From NCBI GenBank assembly GCA_046328525.1, contig JAXLWK010000004.1, positions 434,001-498,000 of the forward strand: a stretch of 64,000 bases of DNA. Direction: 5' to 3'. This document shows, in pieces, positions 1-7,397 of this stretch. The notes beneath the pieces are model-generated. The model saw nothing but the letters and a program-made list of their open reading frames with translations. It was not told the origin of the DNA and made no database searches. The DNA comes from JBDHWG01 sp046328525 (GTDB lineage: Bacteria; Chloroflexota; Anaerolineae; Epilineales; JAHCIE01). Position 1 is the first letter of the stretch. Every line of letters starts with the position of its first letter. Both the position numbers and the translations under genes were made by a program.

Positions 1-633
1 ATCGCCGAGAACATGGTGCAGAGCCTCCAGACGATGGCGCAGGTCACCATCACGACCGAGATTGACGCGACCGAGCTGGTCAAGATGCGCAGCCAGTTGA
101 AGCAGGACTTCGACCTGACCTTCACCGATCTGCTCGTGCGCGCCGTCGCCAAGGCGCTCAAGGCCCACCCGCTCCTGAACGCGACGCTCATCGGCGACGA
201 GATTCACATGCTGCCGGCGATTCACATCGGCGTCGCCGTGGCGCTGCCCGACGGCCTCATCGTCCCAGTCATGCGGGATGCCGACAAGCGCAGTGTCCAG
301 GAGATCGCGCAGGAGGCGAAGCGGCTGGCGGAAGGCGCGCGCAGCGGCGACTTGTCGGTGGACGAGGTGACAGGCGGGACGTTCACTATCACCAACCTCG
401 GCTCGTATGGCATTGACGCCTTCACGCCGATCATCAACTCGCCCGAAGTCGCCATTCTCGGCGTCGGCCGCATCGTCGAGAAGCCGGCCATCGTTGGCGA
501 CCAGATTGTGAAGCGGTCGCTGATGACGTTGAGCCTGACGATTGACCACCGCATCGTGGACGGGGCGCCGGGCGCCGAGTTCCTGCGCACCCTGCGGGGC
601 CTGCTCGAAGCGCCCTACCGACTATTGACGTGA
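1..633 (+). CDS. 2-oxoacid dehydrogenase E2 acyltransferase, C-terminal part
   Basis: This is the C-terminal catalytic domain of a dihydrolipoamide acyltransferase (E2), which transfers acyl groups from a lipoyl arm to CoA. The frame is open from base 1, so the lipoyl and subunit-binding domains lie outside the window. About 210 residues are visible. The active-site signature DHRIVDGA, with its catalytic His at bases 547-549 and the Asp and Gly of HxxxDG, is intact and sits 28 residues from the end, as usual for the family. The upstream block GGTFTITNLGSYG is also typical of E2 cores. It is the first gene of a run that also encodes E3 and lipoate-synthesis enzymes, which fits a complete dehydrogenase locus. 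The substrate (pyruvate, branched-chain or acetoin) cannot be told from this part. Confidence 0.93.
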   Translation: MAENMVQSLQTMAQVTITTEIDATELVKMRSQLKQDFDLTFTDLLVRAVAKALKAHPLLNATLIGDEIHMLPAIHIGVAVALPDGLIVPVMRDADKRSVQEIAQEAKRLAEGARSGDLSVDEVTGGTFTITNLGSYGIDAFTPIINSPEVAILGVGRIVEKPAIVGDQIVKRSLMTLSLTIDHRIVDGAPGAEFLRTLRGLLEAPYRLLT

Positions 634-640
634 GGCAGCC

Positions 641-1000
641 ATGCGCAAGAAGTTCATCGTAGAGATCGGCATAGGCGCCGACCTCCACGGCCAGGACATG
701 ACCAAGGCCAGCCGCCGCGCCGTCCGGGACGCCATCTCGCGGAGCTGTCTGTGCGGGCTACAGGAGATTCTGGGCCTGGAAGACCTGGACGATGTCTACG
801 TAGACGTGACCGTCGCCGTGCCATCGCCGGATGAGGTGGACTGCAAGGCAGTCATGGCGGAATTACCCGTCGGCCGGAAGAACGTCCAGGTGGTACAGGG
901 CGGCATGAACACCCCGGCGATCTTCGTCGAGCGTTTCGCCGACAAGAGTGAAGACATCGTTGTGGCGGTGGCGGCGGTGACAGTGTCAGTGGAGATGTGA
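641..1000 (+). CDS. Lin0512-family conserved protein
   Basis: A 119-residue protein that resembles the Lin0512 family of uncharacterised proteins. The visible signature is the N-terminal block IGADLHGQDMTKASRRAVRD followed by ISRSCLCGL. The C-terminal half alternates short beta-type stretches (VYVDVTVAVP, DIVVAVAAVTVSVEM), consistent with a small alpha/beta fold. No signal peptide or membrane segment is present. It starts 7 bases after the E2 stop and ends 35 bases before E3, so it is very probably cotranscribed with them. Its biochemical role is unknown. The placement between E2 and E3 suggests a link to lipoyl or thiol metabolism, but that is inference from context only. Confidence 0.75.
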   Translation: MRKKFIVEIGIGADLHGQDMTKASRRAVRDAISRSCLCGLQEILGLEDLDDVYVDVTVAVPSPDEVDCKAVMAELPVGRKNVQVVQGGMNTPAIFVERFADKSEDIVVAVAAVTVSVEM

Positions 1001-1034
1001 GCGGATGACGGCCGACAGGGCCGCGGAGGAGTGC

Positions 1035-2402
1035 ATGCCAGACATCATTGTGATCGGCGGCGGGCCGGGCGGGACGGCGGCGGCGACGCGCGCGGCGCAG
1101 CTTGGCGCCCAGGTCGTGCTGGTCGAGCGGGCCGAGATGGGCGGCAGCTGCGTCAACCGCAACTGCATCCCCCTGACGGCGATGCTGGGAACGATTGAGC
1201 TGTACCGCCGCATCTGCCACGCTGCCGACCTGGGCATCGAAGTCGGCCCGGCCAGCCCCAATGTCGCGGCCATGGTCGAGCGCAAAGACCGCATCGTCGG
1301 GGAGATGCGCGAAGGCATCGAAGCGCTGCTGCCGACGTTCGGCATCGAGATTCTGGCCGGCCGCGCTCAAGTCCTCGATGCTCACACGGTGGACGTGGAC
1401 GGCAAGCGCCTGGAAGCCCGCCGCGGCATCATCCTGGCGACCGGGGCGCGCTGGGCGTCGGCGCCGGCCGACGTGGAAGGCATCCTGCGCCCCGACACAG
1501 CCGTCAACCTGAACCCGCTGCCTGGCCGCGTCGTCGTCTGGGGCAGTGGCGCGGCTGAGGTCGAGTTCGCCACGCTGTACGCGGGCCTGGGCGTCCGCGT
1601 GACGATGGTCGTGGACGGCCCCTACCCGCTCCCGAGCGAGGACTACGAGATCGGGCAGCGTCTCCAGACGATCCTGAACACCCAGGGCGTGGACGTTCTC
1701 ACGAACACCCGCCTGACCTCGGCGAAGCAGACCGACGACGGCGTGCGGGTGACGCTCCAGGGGCCAAAAGGCGAGACGGTCGTCACAACCGACGGCGTGC
1801 TGTGGCTCGGCCGCACCGCCAACATCGAAGGCTTGGGCCTGGAGCGCGCCGGCGTCAGGCTGAAGGACGGCGCCGCCGCCGTGGACGACCGCCACCAGAC
1901 GAGCGTCCCCGGCATCTACGCCGTCGGCGACGTGACCGGCCCGCCCTACTACTCGTCCCTGGCGACGGCCGGCGGCCTCGTCGCCGCCGAGAACGCGATG
2001 GGTCGGACGCGGCGCGTAGACCGCCGCTTCGTGCCGCGCTACGCCTTCTCCATCCCGGAGGTCGCGGCGGTCGGCATGACGGAGGACGAGGCGACGGACG
2101 CCGGATACGATGTCGAGGTGACGAACATCGCCCTGAACACGAACCCGCGCGCGATGGGGTTGGGCGAGACCGAGGGCGGCATCAAGCTCGTGGCCGACAA
2201 GCAGCGCGGCCGCGTGCTGGGCATCCACATCGTGGGCCACCGGGCGACTGAGATGATCGCCGAGGCGACGCTCGGCCTCCAGCTCGAGACCCTTTCCGAA
2301 GACCTGGCGTGGGCGGTGCGCATCCATCCGACCCTCACCGAGAGTCTGTCGGAAGCGGCGCGCGCGGTTCGCGGCGAGGCGCTGTATGTACCGCGCTTCT
2401 AA
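1035..2402 (+). CDS. lpdA: Dihydrolipoamide dehydrogenase (E3)
   Basis: A 455-residue flavoprotein disulfide reductase that reoxidises dihydrolipoyl groups with NAD+. The N-terminal FAD site is GGGPGG (residues 8-13). The redox disulfide is Cys39/Cys44 in GGSCVNRNCIP, with the family's CxxxxC spacing. The C-terminal dimer-interface catalytic His lies in IHPTLTES. The start at 1035 is chosen over an in-frame ATG at 1005 because GGAGGAG lies just upstream and the protein then begins directly at the beta-strand before the FAD site. The 3' end overlaps the next gene by 17 bases, indicating tight coupling. The sequence is shorter than many Lpd proteins and the redox motif deviates from GGTCLNVGC, so a close relative in the same family cannot be excluded. 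Confidence 0.88.
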   Translation: MPDIIVIGGGPGGTAAATRAAQLGAQVVLVERAEMGGSCVNRNCIPLTAMLGTIELYRRICHAADLGIEVGPASPNVAAMVERKDRIVGEMREGIEALLPTFGIEILAGRAQVLDAHTVDVDGKRLEARRGIILATGARWASAPADVEGILRPDTAVNLNPLPGRVVVWGSGAAEVEFATLYAGLGVRVTMVVDGPYPLPSEDYEIGQRLQTILNTQGVDVLTNTRLTSAKQTDDGVRVTLQGPKGETVVTTDGVLWLGRTANIEGLGLERAGVRLKDGAAAVDDRHQTSVPGIYAVGDVTGPPYYSSLATAGGLVAAENAMGRTRRVDRRFVPRYAFSIPEVAAVGMTEDEATDAGYDVEVTNIALNTNPRAMGLGETEGGIKLVADKQRGRVLGIHIVGHRATEMIAEATLGLQLETLSEDLAWAVRIHPTLTESLSEAARAVRGEALYVPRF

Positions 2403-3921
2403 CCCCACCAGGACGGACCCCATCCACCTGCTACGGATGGGGCGCGTGGCCTACCGCCAGGCGCTGTCGCTCATGGGACGCATCGCCGCCGCCCGCCGCG
2501 CCAACGCCATTGAGGACACGCTCATCGTGGTCGAGCATGGACCTGTCCTGACGCTCGGCCGGGCCGGCGGCATGGAGGATGTGCGCGCCTCGGCGGCGTG
2601 GCTCCAGCGCCTCGGCATCGAGGTCGTGCAGACGGAGCGGGGCGGTCGGGTGACCTACCACGGCCCGGGCCAGATCGTGCTGTACCCCGTCATGCGGCTG
2701 CCCAACACCGACCTGCACGACTATCTCTGGCGCTTAGAGCAGGTCGTGATTGACGCCCTGGCGGAGTGGGGCATCGCCGCCGGGCGCGACGACGAGCATC
2801 CCGGCATCTGGCTTGGCCGCGACAAGATCGCCGCCATTGGCGTCGCCGTGCAGGGGCGGGTGACGAGCCACGGCGTGGCCCTCAACGTTGACCCGGACCT
2901 GGGCCACTTCGACCTCATCACCCCCTGCGGCCTGGCCGACCGCCGTGTCACGTCCATGCGCGCCGTCCTGGGCCACATGGTGGGCATGGACGCCGTGGAG
3001 CGCAGCCTGGTCGCCCACTTTGCCCGCGTCTTCGAGCGCGAGGTGGGGGCGCGGCGGTCGCCCGGCGCGTGGCTTGTCGCGCCGGCCGCCCAGGACGCGA
3101 CCATCCCCATCGAGCGCCTCGTGGACGACCTCAGCCTGCACACCGTCTGCCAGGAGGCGGCCTGCCCGAACCTGGGCGAGTGCTGGTCGCGCGGCACGGC
3201 GACGTTCATGCTCCTGGGCGACATCTGCACCCGCCACTGCCGCTTCTGCAACATCGCGCCCGGCCGCCCCCTCACCGCCGACCGCTTCGAGCCGCTGCGG
3301 GTCGCCGAGGCCGCTGCGCGCCTCGGTCTGCGCCACGTCGTGCTGACGTCCGTGGCGCGCGACGACATGGCCGACGGCGGGGCGGCGCAGTTCGCCGCGT
3401 GTATTCGCGCCGTGCGGCGGCGACTGCCGTCGGCGAGTGTCGAGGTGCTGGCGCCAGACTTCAACGGCTCCCTCGCCAGCCTGGAGATCGTGGCCGAGGC
3501 GCGGCCCGACGTGTTCAACCACAACATCGAGACCGTCGAGCGGCTGTCCGACCGCGTGCGCGCCAAGGCGAAGTACCGCCGGTCGCTGTCGGTGCTGGCC
3601 TGGGCAAAGCAACGCGGGCTGACGACCAAGTCCGGGCTGATGGTCGGCCTGGGCGAGACGTGCGGTGAAGTGGTGGACGCCATGCGCGACCTGCGGCGCA
3701 CCGGCTGCGACATCCTGACCATCGGCCAGTATCTACAGCCCACCGCGCACCAACTCGACGTCGGCGACCACGTCCACCCGGTCGTGTTCGACTGGTATCG
3801 AGAGGTTGGGCAGGCCCTCGGCTTCAAGGCTGTCACCGCCGGCCCGTTGGTGCGCAGCTCGTACCACGCCGAGGAAGCCTGGCTGGAGAGGACGGCAACG
3901 TATGACGGCTACCGTCATTGA
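2386..3921 (+). CDS. lipB-lipA: Fused octanoyltransferase-lipoyl synthase (LipB-LipA)
   Basis: One 511-residue reading frame carries both enzymes of de novo lipoate assembly. Residues 1 to about 225 are LipB: RGGRVTYHGPGQ (85-96), Lys147 in DKIAAIGV and catalytic Cys181 in ITPCGLAD are present. Residues about 235-500 are LipA, a radical-SAM enzyme. It has the auxiliary-cluster cysteines 255, 260 and 266 (CQEAACPNLGEC), the SAM-cluster motif CTRHCRFC (281, 285, 288) and the conserved C-terminal Ser in VRSSYHAEE. LipB transfers octanoate from ACP to a lipoyl domain and LipA inserts two sulfurs. The fusion could channel the octanoylated domain. No stop codon or frameshift lies between the halves. 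The 3' end overlaps the next gene by 20 bases. The E2 upstream and the GcvH-like protein downstream are obvious substrates. Confidence 0.95.
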   Translation: MYRASNPTRTDPIHLLRMGRVAYRQALSLMGRIAAARRANAIEDTLIVVEHGPVLTLGRAGGMEDVRASAAWLQRLGIEVVQTERGGRVTYHGPGQIVLYPVMRLPNTDLHDYLWRLEQVVIDALAEWGIAAGRDDEHPGIWLGRDKIAAIGVAVQGRVTSHGVALNVDPDLGHFDLITPCGLADRRVTSMRAVLGHMVGMDAVERSLVAHFARVFEREVGARRSPGAWLVAPAAQDATIPIERLVDDLSLHTVCQEAACPNLGECWSRGTATFMLLGDICTRHCRFCNIAPGRPLTADRFEPLRVAEAAARLGLRHVVLTSVARDDMADGGAAQFAACIRAVRRRLPSASVEVLAPDFNGSLASLEIVAEARPDVFNHNIETVERLSDRVRAKAKYRRSLSVLAWAKQRGLTTKSGLMVGLGETCGEVVDAMRDLRRTGCDILTIGQYLQPTAHQLDVGDHVHPVVFDWYREVGQALGFKAVTAGPLVRSSYHAEEAWLERTATYDGYRH

Positions 3922-5338
3922 CTTCCCGCCGGAACGTCTGACCGACGATCCCATCGAGCGCTTGCTGTACTCGCGCGATCTCGCCCCCGTCCCCGCCATC
4001 CTGTCGCGCACGTTCTTCAAGACGCTCCCCGACGCCGTCGCCCGCCCGGCTGACGCGGCCCAGGTTGCCGACGTGATCCGGCAGGCCGCCTGCGCCGGCA
4101 TCCCGGTGACGCCGCGCGCCGCCGCCAGCACGAGCTACTACAACGCCGTGCCGGTGCGCGGCGGCCTGGTGCTCGATGTCAACGACCTGCGCGGTGATCC
4201 CACCCTCGACACGGAGCGCCAGACGGTGCGAGTCTTGCCCGGCGTGACGTGGTTCCAGCTCGACGACGCGCTGCGCCGGCAGGGATTCGCCGTGAAGTCG
4301 TACCCATCGAGCGCCGTCGCGGCGACGATTGGCGGCTGGGTGAGTACCCAGGGCCACGGTCTCGGCAGCTTGCAATATGGCGGGCTAGGCGCGCAGCTCG
4401 TCAGCCTGGAGGTCGTGCTGCCGAGCGGCCAGGTTCGCAGCGTCACCCGCGACACCAACCCACCCCTCGACTGGTTTCTCGCCGCCGAGGGGACGCTCGG
4501 CGTCATCACGGCGGCGGAGCTGACCGTCCGCCCGCGCCCCACGGCGGAGACGCACCACCTCCGCGCCTTCGACGATTTCGCCACTCTGTCGGCGAGTAGC
4601 CTGGCCTTAGCCCAGGCGGATCCGCCGCCCTTCACCATCTTCTTCGGCGACGCGGCGTACCTGCGCCTTCTGCAAGCGGGCGGCTTCCACGTCCCGCTGG
4701 ATCCGTCCGGCCCGGCCCGGGGGCTGCTGCTCGTCAGCTACCAGGGCAAGGCGTCCGACGTCGAGCGGGGCAAGGCGCTGCTGACCAAAGTCGGCGGCCG
4801 CGAGTTGCCTGACGAGGTAGCGCTGGAGGAGTGGAACCTGCGCCTGTTCCACTTGCGCACGAAGCGCGCCGGCCCCTCGCTGCTTGCCGCCGAGATGTGG
4901 CTGCCACTGCGACACCTGGGGGCGTATCTCGACGCCGTCAACGACCTGGCGCAGCGCACCGGCCAGGTCATCGGGACGTATGGCCTGGTCGTGACGCCGC
5001 AGCAGGCGCAAGTGATGTCCATCTATCCCACGGACGAGCGCGAGCAGACGGCCTACCTGGCCGCCATCGGCTTCACCAAGCGGCTCCACGACCTGGGCGC
5101 AAAGTTCGGCGGCCGGCCGTATGGCGTCGGTCTGTGGAACACGCCGTACCTGTCGCGCCTGTTCCCGCGCGCCACGCTGGCCGAGCTGAGGCGGCGCAAA
5201 GCTCTGCTCGACCCGCAGGGCATCATGAACCCGGGCAAACTCTACGCCGCGCCTTTCCCCCTCTGGCCGCTCACCTTTGCGCCGGGCGCGGGCGCGCTGG
5301 GTCTGGCCCACGGCCGCCTCGGAAGGAGGTCCGCATGA
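3902..5338 (+). CDS. FAD-binding oxidase subunit, GlcD-like
   Basis: A 478-residue flavoprotein of the glycolate/lactate-oxidase GlcD (PCMH/VAO) type. The FAD pyrophosphate-loop region is PRAAASTSYYNAVPVRGG (71-88), and the second FAD-contact block IGGWVSTQGHGLGSLQYG spans 143-160. The C-terminal RKALLDPQGIMNPGKLY is the standard end of this family. The usual PRGGGT loop is replaced by PRAAAST, so the flavin environment may be atypical. The start at 3902 lies inside the end of lipB-lipA, and the stop overlaps the GlcF-like gene by 4 bases (ATGA), so translation is probably coupled. The family oxidises 2-hydroxyacids. Given the lipoyl genes on both sides, the true electron donor here is uncertain. 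Confidence 0.85.
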   Translation: MTATVIDFPPERLTDDPIERLLYSRDLAPVPAILSRTFFKTLPDAVARPADAAQVADVIRQAACAGIPVTPRAAASTSYYNAVPVRGGLVLDVNDLRGDPTLDTERQTVRVLPGVTWFQLDDALRRQGFAVKSYPSSAVAATIGGWVSTQGHGLGSLQYGGLGAQLVSLEVVLPSGQVRSVTRDTNPPLDWFLAAEGTLGVITAAELTVRPRPTAETHHLRAFDDFATLSASSLALAQADPPPFTIFFGDAAYLRLLQAGGFHVPLDPSGPARGLLLVSYQGKASDVERGKALLTKVGGRELPDEVALEEWNLRLFHLRTKRAGPSLLAAEMWLPLRHLGAYLDAVNDLAQRTGQVIGTYGLVVTPQQAQVMSIYPTDEREQTAYLAAIGFTKRLHDLGAKFGGRPYGVGLWNTPYLSRLFPRATLAELRRRKALLDPQGIMNPGKLYAAPFPLWPLTFAPGAGALGLAHGRLGRRSA

Positions 5339-6486
5339 TCAGCCCGGTCTTCTTTGAGGGTTTGCAAGCGGAGGCGACGGTGTGCGCTCACTGCGGCTAC
5401 TGCCGCGCCGTCTGCCCGACTTATGCCGGCGTCGGGTGGGAGTCGTGCTCGCCACGCGGGCGCATCCAGATCACGCAGCTCCTGCTGGAAGGCGCGCCCG
5501 TCACCGCCGACCACATGACGCGCCTGTACCAATGCACCATGTGCGGCGCGTGTACCCAGGTCTGCCCGACGCGGATTGACCTCCGCCAGTTCTGGCTCCA
5601 AGCGCGAGCCGAGACGGCGACGCGCGACCTTGCGCCGACGGGCCTGTCCACGGCGCGCAGCAACGTCGGCGCAATGGGCAACGTGTACGGCTACCCCAAC
5701 GACGAGCGCGCCGGCTGGGCCGAGTACATGGACGACGCGCCGGATGACCTGTTCCAGCGCGACGAAGCCGACGTGGTCTACTTTGTCGGCTGCAACACGT
5801 CGTTCTCGCCGCGCGCCCAACGCATCGCCGAGTCCTTCGTCAAGCTGATGACGGCGGCCGAGGTAGACTTCACCATCCTGGGCGAGGGCGAGGTGTGCTG
5901 CGGCTTCCCGCTCCAGGTGGCCGGGATGCCGGACGCTGTCGAGGCGCTCATCGAGCACAATGTGGCGCAGGTGCGCGAGAAGGGCGCGAAGATGATGGTC
6001 TTCACCTGTCCGGCGTGTCGGCTGATGTGGATGGAGGAGTACGCTGGCCGCCTGCCGGACGTGACGATGGTCCACGCGACGGAGATGCTGGCCGACCTGA
6101 CCGCCCAGGGCCGCATCCCGCTCAAGGAACTCAAGACGACGGTGACGTACCATGACCCGTGCGACCTGGCCCGCAACGGCGGGGTGTACGACGCGCCGCG
6201 CCGGGCGCTCAGCGCGATTCCCGGCTTGGAGCTGGTGGAGGTCCACGAGCGCCGCGAGCGCGGGATGTGCTGCGGCGGCGGCGGCGACCTGGAGATGGTA
6301 GACCCGGGCCTGGCGCAGCGCGTCTCGGAGCGAACCGTGGGCAAGCTCGCCGCGACGGGTGCGAGCACGATTGTGACGGCCTGCCCGCAGTGCGTCCGCA
6401 CCCTGTCGCGCGGGGCCGAGGCATGCGCGCCAGATGTCGCGGTCGCCGACCTGGTGGAGATTCTGGCGCGAGCGCTGGATGACTAA
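5335..6486 (+). CDS. Fe-S electron-transfer subunit, GlcF-like
   Basis: A 383-residue protein with two 4Fe-4S ferredoxin motifs, CAHCGYCRAVC (Cys 17, 20, 23, 27) and CTMCGACTQVC (67, 70, 73, 77). Two CCG-type domains follow (CCGFPLQVAG, and CCGGGGDLE near the C terminus), as found in GlcF, LutA/E and HdrB. CCG domains hold non-cubane Fe-S clusters in heterodisulfide reductase and pass electrons to quinone or disulfide partners. An AAGGAGG ribosome site precedes the ATG at 5335. It is translationally coupled to the GlcD-like subunit, so the two probably form one soluble or membrane-attached oxidoreductase. The next gene is a lipoyl carrier, which makes a lipoyl disulfide a candidate redox partner (inference). 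Confidence 0.88.
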   Translation: MISPVFFEGLQAEATVCAHCGYCRAVCPTYAGVGWESCSPRGRIQITQLLLEGAPVTADHMTRLYQCTMCGACTQVCPTRIDLRQFWLQARAETATRDLAPTGLSTARSNVGAMGNVYGYPNDERAGWAEYMDDAPDDLFQRDEADVVYFVGCNTSFSPRAQRIAESFVKLMTAAEVDFTILGEGEVCCGFPLQVAGMPDAVEALIEHNVAQVREKGAKMMVFTCPACRLMWMEEYAGRLPDVTMVHATEMLADLTAQGRIPLKELKTTVTYHDPCDLARNGGVYDAPRRALSAIPGLELVEVHERRERGMCCGGGGDLEMVDPGLAQRVSERTVGKLAATGASTIVTACPQCVRTLSRGAEACAPDVAVADLVEILARALDD

Positions 6487-6501
6487 CTCACGGAGAAAAC
6501 C

Positions 6502-6945
6502 ATGGCACAGGTAGACGAAATCAGCCTGCCCGACGAGCTGTATTACCAGCCTGAGGACCACTTGTGGGTGCGGGTCGAGGGCAACCGGGCCAGGGTGGGG
6601 GTAGACGACGTGGCGCAGCGCTCGGCGGGCAAGATCGGCGCGGTGCGCCTCAAGCCGGCCGGACGGCCTATCGCCAAAGGCAAGCCTTTCGGCACGCTGG
6701 AGGCGGGCAAGTACGTCGGCCCGCTCAAAGCGCCCGTCGCCGGCCAGGTCGTCGAGGTCAACGGCGACGTAATGGCTCAGCCGGGGCTACTCCATTCCGC
6801 GCCGTATGGCGACGGCTGGCTCATTCTCATCGAGATGGAAGACAGCGCGCGGGACCTGGCGACCCTCATTCACGGCGCGGCGGTGCAGCCGTGGCTGGAG
6901 CAATCCGTCGCCGACTGGCGCAAGCGCGGGCTGCTGAAAGCCTGA
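6502..6945 (+). CDS. GcvH-like lipoyl carrier protein
   Basis: A 147-residue protein with the glycine-cleavage H-protein fold. It has the opening YYQPEDHLWVRVEG, the lipoylation site TLEAGKYVGPLKAP with Lys70, and the closing GDGWLILIEMED. No glycine cleavage T or P protein genes are in the window. The C terminus has an additional helix (about residues 118-147). Start 6502 is 15 bases after the GlcF-like stop, with a purine-rich site in between. It is the last gene before a perfect hairpin terminator. A stand-alone H-like protein next to LipB-LipA, E3 and a CCG-domain redox pair resembles lipoate-binding proteins that work outside glycine cleavage, such as those of sulfur-oxidation Hdr-like systems. 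Its real partner is not proven. Confidence 0.85.
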   Translation: MAQVDEISLPDELYYQPEDHLWVRVEGNRARVGVDDVAQRSAGKIGAVRLKPAGRPIAKGKPFGTLEAGKYVGPLKAPVAGQVVEVNGDVMAQPGLLHSAPYGDGWLILIEMEDSARDLATLIHGAAVQPWLEQSVADWRKRGLLKA

Positions 6946-6973
6946 AACCCACACCCCCTGCCGCAATTCCAAG

Positions 6974-6999
6974 AGTGGCCTTGAATCAAGGCCACTTTC
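6974..6999 (+). terminator. Rho-independent terminator of lipoyl cluster
   Basis: A perfect 10 bp stem (AGTGGCCTTG paired with CAAGGCCACT) closes a 3-base loop. A short pyrimidine tract TTTCCCTT follows. It lies 28 bases after the GcvH-like stop and closes the seven-gene run. Confidence 0.75.
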
Positions 7000-7397
7000 C
7001 CTTGTCCGTCGCCGCTCGCCCACCACTTCGCGGCCTCGTCGCGGGTATTGGCCCGTCGCCGCACCGTGCCAGGCTACACTTGAGTGTCGAGGAGCCATTG
7101 CCATAGCTCCTCAGGCGACGAGCGACGGCGCGGCAAGAGTTTGCGTCACACGCGCGTCAGTTGCGGTGGGTCGGCGCACGCCGTCACACGGCTTGGGGGT
7201 CTCGCAGCGACGGCGCAGTCTGTGTTCTGACGGAGGAACTCCGGCGCCACAGAGGGAGAGGAGGCTGACATGGCCCGCGTCTGGCGCGTGGGCGGCGTGG
7301 TATACTGGCGACGAGGCCGCGCCGCCGAAAGTTCCCGTCATGATGATGTCGTAGCGACTTCAGTCGCTCTTTTCGCTACTCCATCAGATTTTCGACT
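7000..7397. other. Non-coding interval before terminase
   Basis: No convincing gene is seen here. It contains a short hairpin (GAGGAGC and GCTCCTC around 7088-7111) and an extended -10-like TGGTATACT (TATACT at 7301-7306) without a clear -35. A member of the GTAGCGACTTCAGTCGCT repeat family lies at 7351-7379, ending 19 bases before the terminase start. Confidence 0.5.

Noticed and set aside
222..590. Minus-strand frames antisense to E2, E3, LipB-LipA and other core genes
   Set aside because: Compositional shadows in high-GC DNA: no motifs, no ribosome sites, and the opposite strand is fully explained.
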